A stretch of DNA of 8,350 bases from JAYVIQ01 sp043770215. GTDB taxonomy: Bacteria; Bacteroidota; Bacteroidia; Cytophagales; JAAEPT01. Shown here piece after piece: positions 1 through 6,539 of this stretch (position 1 is the stretch's first letter; each line of letters begins with the position of its first letter). A program made the translations under genes and the position numbers. The notes below the pieces were generated by a model, which made no database searches, was not told the DNA's origin, and saw only the letters and a list, made by a program, of their open reading frames with translations. The stretch is from NCBI GenBank assembly GCA_043770215.1, contig JAYVIQ010000202.1, forward strand, positions 1 through 8,350, in the 5' to 3' direction.

Positions 1-353
1 GTGTTGAGTCAATAAAAGAAATACCAGTACACTCACCTAAACAACATGTTTTCATCATAATAGTCATGGGTAAAACAGCATTTTGCATCAATTCTGTGAA
101 TCTATTATAGGACACGGTATTTGGGAATTCTGCTTTTAAATGTCCTTTAACAGAACAGATGTAGAAGTCTTTTAAAGTTCTAAAAGCCCCATGAGAAATA
201 AAATCATCAAGGTTATAACTTCACTTTCCGTCATAATTGCTTGTTTTTTCGGCTTATTACCTATAAGAAGAGCTTAGATTTAGTTTTTAAAGTTTTACAG
301 AATACGTTTGTCATATAGAAAACTTCAGTAATTTTGTCTTTGGTAATACCCAT
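1..353 (-). pseudogene. IS982-family transposase, decayed 5' fragment with two frameshifts
   Basis: Reading the minus strand from an ATG at 353-351 gives MGITKDKITEVFYMTNVFCK, the N-terminus typical of IS982-family transposases. The frame hits a TAG at 263-261. The next frame carries on with IGNKPKKQAIMTESEVIT and stops just after about 193. The third frame resumes with GAFRTLKDFYICSVKGHLKA, then EFPNTVSYNRF, and ends at the window edge with GECTGISFIDST, where the Asp of FIDST is the usual first catalytic Asp of the DDE triad. The three frames join into one continuous family-like protein if a single base is restored near 274 and another near 195, so the gene is inactivated by two one-base deletions. 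Only about 117 of the roughly 300 residues normal for the family lie inside the window. The terminal inverted repeat could not be identified. Family assignment rests on remembered motifs, not on a search. Confidence 0.85.
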
Positions 354-772
354 TTTTATAGTCTAAATATTTGAATTTTAGATACTTAAATATAAGAAAT
401 AAAGCTGAATATTACCACTTTTAAGACCTGTTTATTTCCTTAAAATGATGGTTTTTTAACTGTTTTTAAAGCCAATGATTAATCGAACTCAGATTAATAA
501 ATCCTTCTAAAATATTTTATTAATCATTAATTTATACAAAAAAAGTAGGGCAAAGGTTTTATTTCTTTAATAAAGTAAGCTAGGAACAATTTTTTATATT
601 TTAGAAAATTAAAATTTATAGACCTCTAAAAGAGTGTTCCTTAATATAAAAGATATTGTTTAAGTATTTGATAATAAATAGTTTATTTTGTATTTTTTTA
701 GATTTAATACTTCTTTATTTTTATTTTAAAATAGTGTGTTTTTAGCTAGTCTCAATATATGTGATAAATGCA
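354..772. other. Gene-free AT-rich spacer between IS remnant and bcp operon
   Basis: No open frame here gives a recognisable protein on either strand, and no tRNA or rRNA is apparent. The stretch probably contains the outer end of the IS982-type element, since that end normally lies within about 100 bases of the transposase start, but no convincing terminal repeat is seen. Two weak inverted repeats are visible: AATGATTAAT at 474-483 with ATTAATCATT at 519-528, and AGGAACA at 582-588 with TGTTCCT at 635-641. Their large spacers and low complexity make a function doubtful. Confidence 0.6.
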
Positions 773-802
773 TTGCATTTACATAAATAATCCTCAATTT
801 TG
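773..802 (+). promoter_or_regulatory. Bacteroidota-type promoter of the bcp-transketolase operon
   Basis: A TTG at 773-775, a 19-base spacer, and CAATTTTG at 795-802 match the Bacteroidota primary sigma factor consensus TTG-N19-TAnnTTTG, with one mismatch at the first base of the -7 box. Transcription would begin near 807-810, giving a leader of roughly 15-18 bases before the ATG at 825. This placement rules out the upstream ATG at 768 as the translation start. Confidence 0.65.
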
Positions 803-824
803 CAATCAAATAAGAAATACATTT

Positions 825-1277
825 ATGGTACTATCTGTAGGAAGCAAAGCACCGATATTCAAGACAATAGATCAGCATGGAGTTGAGCAGAGCCTTGAGT
901 CCTATTTAGGTAAAAAAGTAGTTTTATATTTTTATCCAAAAGACAATACTCCAGGTTGTACCGCCCAAAGTTGTAACCTCAGAGATAATTTTGAACTACT
1001 AACAAAGCAAAATTATGTAGTATTGGGAGTAAGTGCTGATAGTCAAAAAAAACATCTAAATTTTGCTGATAAGTACCAATTTCCATTTCCTTTGCTGGTA
1101 GATACTGAATTAGAAATCATAAATAAATATGAAGTTTGGAAAGAAAAAAGTATGTTTGGGAAGAAATATATGGGAATAGCCCGTACAACGTTTTTAATAG
1201 ATGAAAAAGGAATAATTGAAGAAATTATTTCAAAAGTAGATACAGAAAATCACATAGATCAAATAGTTAAGAAATAA
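825..1277 (+). CDS. bcp: Thioredoxin-dependent thiol peroxidase (Bcp/PrxQ-type peroxiredoxin)
   Basis: This cytoplasmic peroxidase reduces hydrogen peroxide and organic hydroperoxides, taking electrons from thioredoxin. The 150-residue protein has the thioredoxin-like fold signature LYFYPKDNTPGCT, with the peroxidatic cysteine at C45 and the resolving cysteine five residues on at C50 (CTAQSC), the arrangement of the Bcp/PrxQ class. R120 in IARTTFLID matches the conserved late arginine. The length fits the family, which is about 150 residues. The frame is open back to an ATG at 768, but the extra 19 residues look nothing like the family and overlap the promoter, so the ATG at 825 is chosen. 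No clear Shine-Dalgarno sequence precedes it, which is common in this phylum. Its stop overlaps the next start as TAATG, so it is probably translationally coupled to the transketolase genes. Confidence 0.93.
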   Translation: MVLSVGSKAPIFKTIDQHGVEQSLESYLGKKVVLYFYPKDNTPGCTAQSCNLRDNFELLTKQNYVVLGVSADSQKKHLNFADKYQFPFPLLVDTELEIINKYEVWKEKSMFGKKYMGIARTTFLIDEKGIIEEIISKVDTENHIDQIVKK

Positions 1278-2143
1278 TGAGTGAGGTAGTTGCTAGTAAA
1301 GCTGAAATCGCAGAACTTGAGAAAGTAGCGTCGCAGGTAAGAAGAGACATTCTTAGAATGGTAAACGGAAGCGGAAACGGACATCCAGGGGGGGCATTGG
1401 GTTGTGCAGATTGGTTTGTAGCCTTATATTTTAAGCTGATGACTCATGACAAAAATTTTAAGATGAATGGTTCTGATGAAGATTTAGTTTTTTTGTCTAA
1501 TGGACATATTTCTGCTGTTTGGTATAGTACACTTGCAAGAGCAGGTTATTTTGATCCAAAAGAATTGGCAACGCATCGTAAATTGAATTCTAGGTTACAA
1601 GGGCATCCAGCCACTGAAGAAGGTTTGCCGGGCATACGCATGAGTTCTGGTTCATTGGGACAAGGGCTTTCTGTGGCTTGTGGAGCTGCTCAAGCAAAAA
1701 AATTAAACAAAGATAGCAAACACGTGTACGTCTTAATGGGCGATGGTGAATTGCAAGAAGGTCAAGTTTGGGAAGCAGCCATGTATGCAGCGCATCAAAA
1801 AATTGACAATATTATAGCTACTGTAGATTATAATGGGCAGCAAATAGATGGTCCAATTTCTGAAGTAATGGATCTTTTGGATTTAGAACTTAAATGGAAA
1901 GCGTTTGGCTGGGAAGTAATCGTTGGCGACAAAGGAAACGATATGGCAAGCGTAGTTGCCTATTTGGAAGAAGCTAAAGCTAAAAGCGGTAAATCAAAAC
2001 CTGTAATTATATTGCTAAAAACAGCCATGGGATTTGGTGTAGATTTTATGGTAGGCACACATAAATGGCACGGTAACGCCCCAAATGATGCTCAACTGGC
2101 AAATGCACTTACTCAGTTAGAAGAAACTTTGGGCGATTACTAA
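1277..2143 (+). CDS. tkt: Transketolase, N-terminal (thiamine diphosphate PP-domain) subunit
   Basis: This is one half of transketolase, which moves two-carbon units from ketoses to aldoses in the non-oxidative pentose phosphate pathway. The 288 residues cover the pyrophosphate-binding domain. GHPGG lies at 35-39, the GHP of LQGHP at 109-111, SSGSLGQGLS at 123-132, and the thiamine diphosphate motif starts at GDGE 155-158 and ends at N186 in VDYNGQQIDG, holding the Mg ion. The THKWHG segment at 261-266 supplies conserved active-site histidines. The catalytic glutamate and pyrimidine-binding domain are absent and are supplied by the next gene, so the two products should form a heteromer. Split transketolases of this size are usual in Bacteroidota and in archaea, so this is not a broken gene. 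The ATG shares one base with the bcp stop codon. Confidence 0.95.
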   Translation: MSEVVASKAEIAELEKVASQVRRDILRMVNGSGNGHPGGALGCADWFVALYFKLMTHDKNFKMNGSDEDLVFLSNGHISAVWYSTLARAGYFDPKELATHRKLNSRLQGHPATEEGLPGIRMSSGSLGQGLSVACGAAQAKKLNKDSKHVYVLMGDGELQEGQVWEAAMYAAHQKIDNIIATVDYNGQQIDGPISEVMDLLDLELKWKAFGWEVIVGDKGNDMASVVAYLEEAKAKSGKSKPVIILLKTAMGFGVDFMVGTHKWHGNAPNDAQLANALTQLEETLGDY

Positions 2144-2194
2144 AAGCAAAACAATCATTTATTCCATTTGCAGTAGCAATAAAACATAGCATTA

Positions 2195-3148
2195 ATGAAA
2201 AAATTTGAATATACAGAAAAATTAGATACACGTTCAGGGTTTGGCAAAGGTTTGGCAGAACTAGGACGTACAAATCCAAATGTAGTTGCCTTGTGTGCAG
2301 ATTTAACAGGGTCTCTTAAAATGGATGAATTTAAGGATGAAAATCCAGAACGTTTTTTTCAAGTAGGGATTGCAGAAGCTAATATGATTTGTTTGGCAGC
2401 AGGTATGACTATAGGTGGTAAAATACCTTTTACAGGCACATTTGCTAATTTCTCAACAAGTAGAGTTTATGATCAAATAAGACAATCAATTGCTTATGCT
2501 GGCAAAAACGTAAAAATTTGTGCTTCTCATGCTGGCTTAACTCTTGGTGAAGATGGAGCAACGCATCAAATTTTAGAAGATGTGGGCATGATGAAAATGT
2601 TGCCGCACATGGTGGTAATAAATCCTTGCGATTTTAACCAAACCAAAGCAGCAACTATTGCCATTGCAGATTATGAAGGACCTGTTTACTTAAGATTTGG
2701 TAGACCAGCCATTCCTAACTTTACACCGTCAGATCAGAAATTTGAAATCGGTAAAGGCATTATGCTAAACGAAGGTAAAGATGTCACTATTGTAGCCACT
2801 GGCCATATGGTTTGGGAAGCAATAGAAGCTGGGCATGCGTTAGAAGCTTTAGGTATTTCTGCAGAAATAATAAACATACATACCATTAAGCCATTAGACG
2901 AAGAGATAATCTTGAACTCTGTTGCTAAAACCAAGTGTGTTGTTACAGCAGAAGAACATCAAATATTTGGTGGTTTAGGAGAGAGCGTTGCTGGTTTACT
3001 TTCTAGAAAGTTACCTAGTCCTATAGAAATGGTTGCCGTTATGGATACTTTTGGCGAAAGCGGAACTCCTGCACAGCTTATGGAGAAATATGGTCTAACA
3101 AGCATAGACATTGTTTCTAAAGTTCAAGCTGTTCTAAAAAGAAAATAA
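2195..3148 (+). CDS. tkt: Transketolase, C-terminal (pyrimidine-binding and C-terminal domain) subunit
   Basis: This is the second half of the split transketolase. Residues 1 to about 170 form the pyrimidine-binding domain, with CADLTGS at 34-40, the FFQVGIAEANM segment holding the catalytic glutamate E61 that activates thiamine diphosphate, GTFANF at 81-86, and GEDGATHQ at 118-125. The C-terminal transketolase domain follows, with VATGHMVWEA at 200-209, IKPLDEE at 231-237, AEEHQIFGGLG at 252-262 and DTFGESGTP at 284-292. Its 317 residues match the usual size of the separate C subunit. It lies 51 bases after the N subunit with no terminator between them, so the pair is co-transcribed and probably assembles in equal amounts. 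The ATG at 2195 follows an AT-rich leader with no good Shine-Dalgarno sequence. The strong hairpin at 3202-3236 ends this operon. Confidence 0.95.
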   Translation: MKKFEYTEKLDTRSGFGKGLAELGRTNPNVVALCADLTGSLKMDEFKDENPERFFQVGIAEANMICLAAGMTIGGKIPFTGTFANFSTSRVYDQIRQSIAYAGKNVKICASHAGLTLGEDGATHQILEDVGMMKMLPHMVVINPCDFNQTKAATIAIADYEGPVYLRFGRPAIPNFTPSDQKFEIGKGIMLNEGKDVTIVATGHMVWEAIEAGHALEALGISAEIINIHTIKPLDEEIILNSVAKTKCVVTAEEHQIFGGLGESVAGLLSRKLPSPIEMVAVMDTFGESGTPAQLMEKYGLTSIDIVSKVQAVLKRK

Positions 3149-3201
3149 AAGCTCAAACACCATATTTTTGGAACACAAGTTCAAAAAAAATAATCTTACC
3201 C

Positions 3202-3236
3202 AATATAAAAAGTGGATTTTGTCCACTTTTTATATT
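3202..3236 (+). terminator. Intrinsic terminator after transketolase C subunit
   Basis: A perfect 15-base-pair stem (3202-3216 with 3222-3236) closes a five-base loop TTTTG. The core is AAAAAGTGGA / TCCACTTTTT, so the stem runs into a T tract on the plus strand. On the minus strand the A tract on the left arm gives the same shape, so it could act in both directions. It lies 53 bases after the transketolase stop. Confidence 0.88.
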
Positions 3237-3455
3237 AGATAAAAATCTATACCTCAAACAATTATTTTTCATAAATGAATTGTTGATACACGTTTCATTT
3301 TTAGATCCTAGTCTTAGATAAAACCAACCAAGAAAGGGATAGATAAAATGTTGGTAAAGTATAATTGAAATTTATCCACATTTTGTTAAAAAGGTACAGT
3401 ATAAAAAATTATCTTTGTAATAAACAATAACAAAACACGTTTTGCTTAAGTAAGT
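3237..3455. other. Intergenic region between the two operons
   Basis: Together with the terminator this forms a spacer of about 300 bases between the transketolase C subunit and the TPR gene. No open frame of note is seen on either strand, and no RNA gene is recognised. The only signal is the promoter -7 element at 3410-3417. Confidence 0.6.
3410..3417 (+). promoter_or_regulatory. Probable -7 box of promoter for the TPR-barrel-HU operon
   Basis: TATCTTTG matches the Bacteroidota -7 consensus TAnnTTTG fully and lies 38 bases before the ATG at 3456. The matching -33 TTG is not at the ideal distance; the nearest, TTTTG at 3381-3385, is 24 bases upstream instead of 19. The promoter is therefore likely but only half supported. 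Confidence 0.5.
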
Positions 3456-6400
3456 ATGAGGAATAAATTGTGGATAATTTCTATTTTGGTTTGTATGCTA
3501 AGCACATTTACATACGGTCAAAAAACATGGCGGTACAGCCCTGAGCGTCTTAATTTAGAGCGTGCAATCCTTCTTTTTGAAAATCATAACTATAGTAATG
3601 CTCAAAATGAATTTGAAAAAATAATAAAGAGTGGTAAGTTTTCCCAAAGTCAAAAAATAGACGCTCAGTATTACATAGGTACATGTGCTCTAAAACTAAA
3701 TCAGCCTGAAAATTATTCTGTAAATTATCTTTTAGACTTTTCTAACAAAAACCCTAACCATGCCAAAAGTCAATTAGCACTTTATGAAATAGCCAATCAT
3801 TACTACGAAAATAAAAAATTTAGAGAGTCTACTGATTTTTATAATAAAATCAGTTTAGGAGATTTTCCAAAAGACTTAAGAGATAAGGGTAGATTTCAGC
3901 AAGCCTATGCTTATTTTGAGCTTACAGAATATGACTTAGCAGAACCAAATTTTGATAGGGTTAAAAATGAAACTAGTGAGTTCAAATATGCTGCAAATTA
4001 TTATTCTGGATACATAAAAATGAAGAAAGAAAAATATGAAGAAGCATTGGCAGATTTCAAAGTTGCATCCACTAATGAAAGTTATTCTAGTGCAGTACCC
4101 GTAATGGTAAGCAATATTTATTATAAATTGGCCAGGTTCAATGAATTGATTGCCTACGCAGTACCCATAGCAGAAAGTAAAAAAAATGTAACAAATAAAA
4201 GTGAAATAACTGGTCTAATTGCAGAAGCCTTTTATCAAAAAAATGACTATGTAAATGCCAAAAAATGGTATGAGCAATATACTGGAGGTAAAAAAAATGC
4301 ATTAACTTCAGTGAATTATAAATATGGATTATGTGCCTATAATACAGAAGATTACAAAGTAGCAGCAAGTCAGTTTAAACTAATAGCTGGAGACAATGAT
4401 ACAATACCTCAGGCAGCCGCTTATTTTTTAGGTAACTCTTATTTAAAGCTAAAAGAAAATACTTTTGCGCTAAATGCTTTTAATCAGGCAAGAAATTCTT
4501 TAATAGATACCAGAATAACTCAGTTTGCTTTGTTCAACGAAGGTAAACTGCATTATGAAAACAAAAATTACAGTCAGGCAGTAGTTATACTATCACAATT
4601 ATCAAAAGAATATCCGGATTTTACAGATATTGTAGAAGTTAGAAATTTAATTTCAGAGTCTTATCTCAATGGAAATGATTATAAAAGTGCGCTTACTTAT
4701 TTAGAAAGTTTAGGTATAGGGCTTACTAAGCGTCAAAAAGTTGTTTTTCAGAAAGTGGCTCACCAGCAGGCAATTAATTATTTTAATACAAGCAACTACT
4801 CAGATGCTTTGAAATACTTTGATAAGAGTCTTACAGCAAGATCTGATGAGAAATTGTTTTTAGAAAGTGTTTTTTATAAAGCCGAAACATTATCAAATTT
4901 AGCTCAGTGGTCTAAGGCTATAAATGTATATTCGGATGTTTTTAAGCTTGATGAAGTCAAGAAATCTACAATATACTATAAAAGTTTTTATGGAGTAGCC
5001 TACGCTTATTTCAACACACAGGAATATTCAAAAGCAAAAAAGAAATTTGATGAATACTTAAAAAGTGGGGTTGTAAGTAATAAATCTCCCTATTATTCAA
5101 GTGCACTTATAAGATTAGGAGACTGCCTTATTCAAGACAGAAAGTTTAGTGATGCAAGAAACAAATACAAAGAAGTCATAGATTTAAAAAGTGCTCAGAC
5201 ACCATATGCAAAATATATGACTGCCCTTACTTACTATTTTGAAAACAATAATTCTGAAGCATTGGCTTATTATGGAGATGTTGTAGAAAAACACTCTAGT
5301 AGTATTTGGTATGAAAAATCTTTGTTTCAAAAAGGGTACATAAGTTTAAAAGAGAATAAAAACGAAGAGGCTATATCAAGTTTTACAAAATTGATTCAAG
5401 AAAAACCTCAAAGTAAATCTGTCCCAGAGGCATATTTTTATAAAGCTCAATCCTATTCGAATTTAAAAAATTACACCAATGCAATAGCAGATTATGATTA
5501 TATCATAAATAACTTTTGCCGAGTTAGTTTAAATGGAAAAACATCTTTGGCTGCAGATGCCTTAACAGAATTGGAGTCTATTTCTACTGTTAAAGGCATG
5601 ACAACTGCTGAATATTTAGAGCGGTTAGAACGTGTTAGCAAATGTGCACCTGGTGTAGACATAGAATCAAAAAAAATAGAGCTAGCAAAAAACCAATATT
5701 TCGAAGGATTAAATAACGAAGCCTTGGCAAGTTTTGATAATTTCTTAAAAGAATATCCAGAATCTAAATATACACTAGATGCACAGTATTATTTGGGAGA
5801 AGCTTCTTTTGTAGAAGGAGATACAAAAACAGCCAAATTTTATTTAGAAAAAATTTACAACAAGGCTCCTAATAGTTTTTACCTAGACGCAGTATATTAT
5901 TTGGCACAGATAGCAAGTAAAGACTCTGACTACGAGGGTATTAAATTATACAATCAGATTTTAGTCAAAAATGCACAAAATCAAGGAGATTTAATTACAG
6001 CTACCTTAAACCTTATGAAAAGTAATTTTGAACTTAAAAATTATGACCAAACTATAGAACAGGCCAATAAAATAGTTAACACAGAACAAGTAAAGGTATC
6101 TGCAAGTAACGAAGCAAATCTATTTAAGGGTAAATCTTTTTATTTTAAAAATGATACAACCAATACAAAATCTATTCTTACAAAATTATCTGCTGCCTCT
6201 AAAGACATGTATGGTGCAGAAGCCTCTTTTTATCTAGCAAAAATAGAACAAGACAAGAAAAAATATTTGTTATCCAACCAGTTGTTAGACGCACTTATAA
6301 AACAGTTCAGTGCAGAGAAGTATTGGGTAAGTAAATCTTACTTGATGATTGGAGATAATTTAAACCTAATGGGAGAATCATTTCAAGCCTTAGCAACATA

Positions 6401-6539
6401 TGAGTCTATAGTTAAGTATTCATCATATGATGATATAAAAACAGATGCCAAGAAAAAAATAGCTATCATTAAGGATCAGAAAGCTAAAGAAGATGAATTA
6501 ATTAAAAACAAACAGGAAAGCTTTGAAATTGGAAATTAG
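3456..6539 (+). CDS. Secreted tetratricopeptide-repeat (TPR) protein, large, function unknown
   Basis: A positively charged start (MRNK), a hydrophobic run to about residue 16 and TFTYGQ at 17-22 form a signal peptide, probably cut after G21 to leave an N-terminal Gln. C13 does not sit in a good lipobox, so a lipoprotein is less likely. The remaining thousand residues are nearly all helical TPR-like pairs, with around twenty recognisable units, for example near 33-56, 109-132, 253-275, 436-459, 509-533, 625-648, 661-684, 742-765 and 776-801. The array is interrupted at about 688-738 by a non-repeat segment bounded by C688 and C730. The C-terminus (about 995-1020) is rich in Lys, Glu and Asp and may be a short coiled coil. 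Such proteins of about 1000 residues are widespread in Bacteroidota and probably act as periplasmic scaffolds; no specific function is known to me. It leads an operon with the barrel gene, which starts inside its last 17 bases. Confidence 0.85.
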   Translation: MRNKLWIISILVCMLSTFTYGQKTWRYSPERLNLERAILLFENHNYSNAQNEFEKIIKSGKFSQSQKIDAQYYIGTCALKLNQPENYSVNYLLDFSNKNPNHAKSQLALYEIANHYYENKKFRESTDFYNKISLGDFPKDLRDKGRFQQAYAYFELTEYDLAEPNFDRVKNETSEFKYAANYYSGYIKMKKEKYEEALADFKVASTNESYSSAVPVMVSNIYYKLARFNELIAYAVPIAESKKNVTNKSEITGLIAEAFYQKNDYVNAKKWYEQYTGGKKNALTSVNYKYGLCAYNTEDYKVAASQFKLIAGDNDTIPQAAAYFLGNSYLKLKENTFALNAFNQARNSLIDTRITQFALFNEGKLHYENKNYSQAVVILSQLSKEYPDFTDIVEVRNLISESYLNGNDYKSALTYLESLGIGLTKRQKVVFQKVAHQQAINYFNTSNYSDALKYFDKSLTARSDEKLFLESVFYKAETLSNLAQWSKAINVYSDVFKLDEVKKSTIYYKSFYGVAYAYFNTQEYSKAKKKFDEYLKSGVVSNKSPYYSSALIRLGDCLIQDRKFSDARNKYKEVIDLKSAQTPYAKYMTALTYYFENNNSEALAYYGDVVEKHSSSIWYEKSLFQKGYISLKENKNEEAISSFTKLIQEKPQSKSVPEAYFYKAQSYSNLKNYTNAIADYDYIINNFCRVSLNGKTSLAADALTELESISTVKGMTTAEYLERLERVSKCAPGVDIESKKIELAKNQYFEGLNNEALASFDNFLKEYPESKYTLDAQYYLGEASFVEGDTKTAKFYLEKIYNKAPNSFYLDAVYYLAQIASKDSDYEGIKLYNQILVKNAQNQGDLITATLNLMKSNFELKNYDQTIEQANKIVNTEQVKVSASNEANLFKGKSFYFKNDTTNTKSILTKLSAASKDMYGAEASFYLAKIEQDKKKYLLSNQLLDALIKQFSAEKYWVSKSYLMIGDNLNLMGESFQALATYESIVKYSSYDDIKTDAKKKIAIIKDQKAKEDELIKNKQESFEIGN
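6514..6520 (+). promoter_or_regulatory. Possible ribosome binding site for the barrel gene
   Basis: AGGAAAG lies inside the end of the TPR gene, two bases before TTG 6523-6525 and eight before a second in-frame TTG at 6529-6531. Purine-rich sites like this are uncommon in this window, and it helps to place an otherwise hidden start. On spacing alone the 6529 codon would also fit well. Confidence 0.4.

Noticed and set aside
2734..2934. Minus-strand open frame of 66 codons
   Set aside because: It lies wholly inside the transketolase C subunit, whose conserved motifs cover the same bases, and its protein resembles no family.
1277..3148. Transketolase broken in two by mutation
   Set aside because: Both parts have complete domains, their own ATG starts and normal subunit lengths, with 51 bases between. 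This is the normal split form, not a pseudogene.
3259..3285. Hairpin formed by CAATT and AATTG arms
   Set aside because: Only five A/T-rich pairs with a long loop; not stable or distinctive in this composition.
3437..3444. Second promoter -7 box ending in TTTTG near 3441
   Set aside because: The first two bases of the box do not match TAnnTTTG, and it would leave almost no leader before the ATG at 3456.
3456..3530. TPR protein as a lipoprotein like the gliding protein SprE
   Set aside because: C13 is preceded by ILV and does not form a proper lipobox, and the TYGQ site fits ordinary signal peptidase cleavage better.
4138..4368. Minus-strand open frame of 76 codons
   Set aside because: It lies within the TPR gene, and its product is a low-complexity run of Leu, His, Phe and Tyr, as expected from antisense of Lys- and Glu-rich AT-rich coding sequence.
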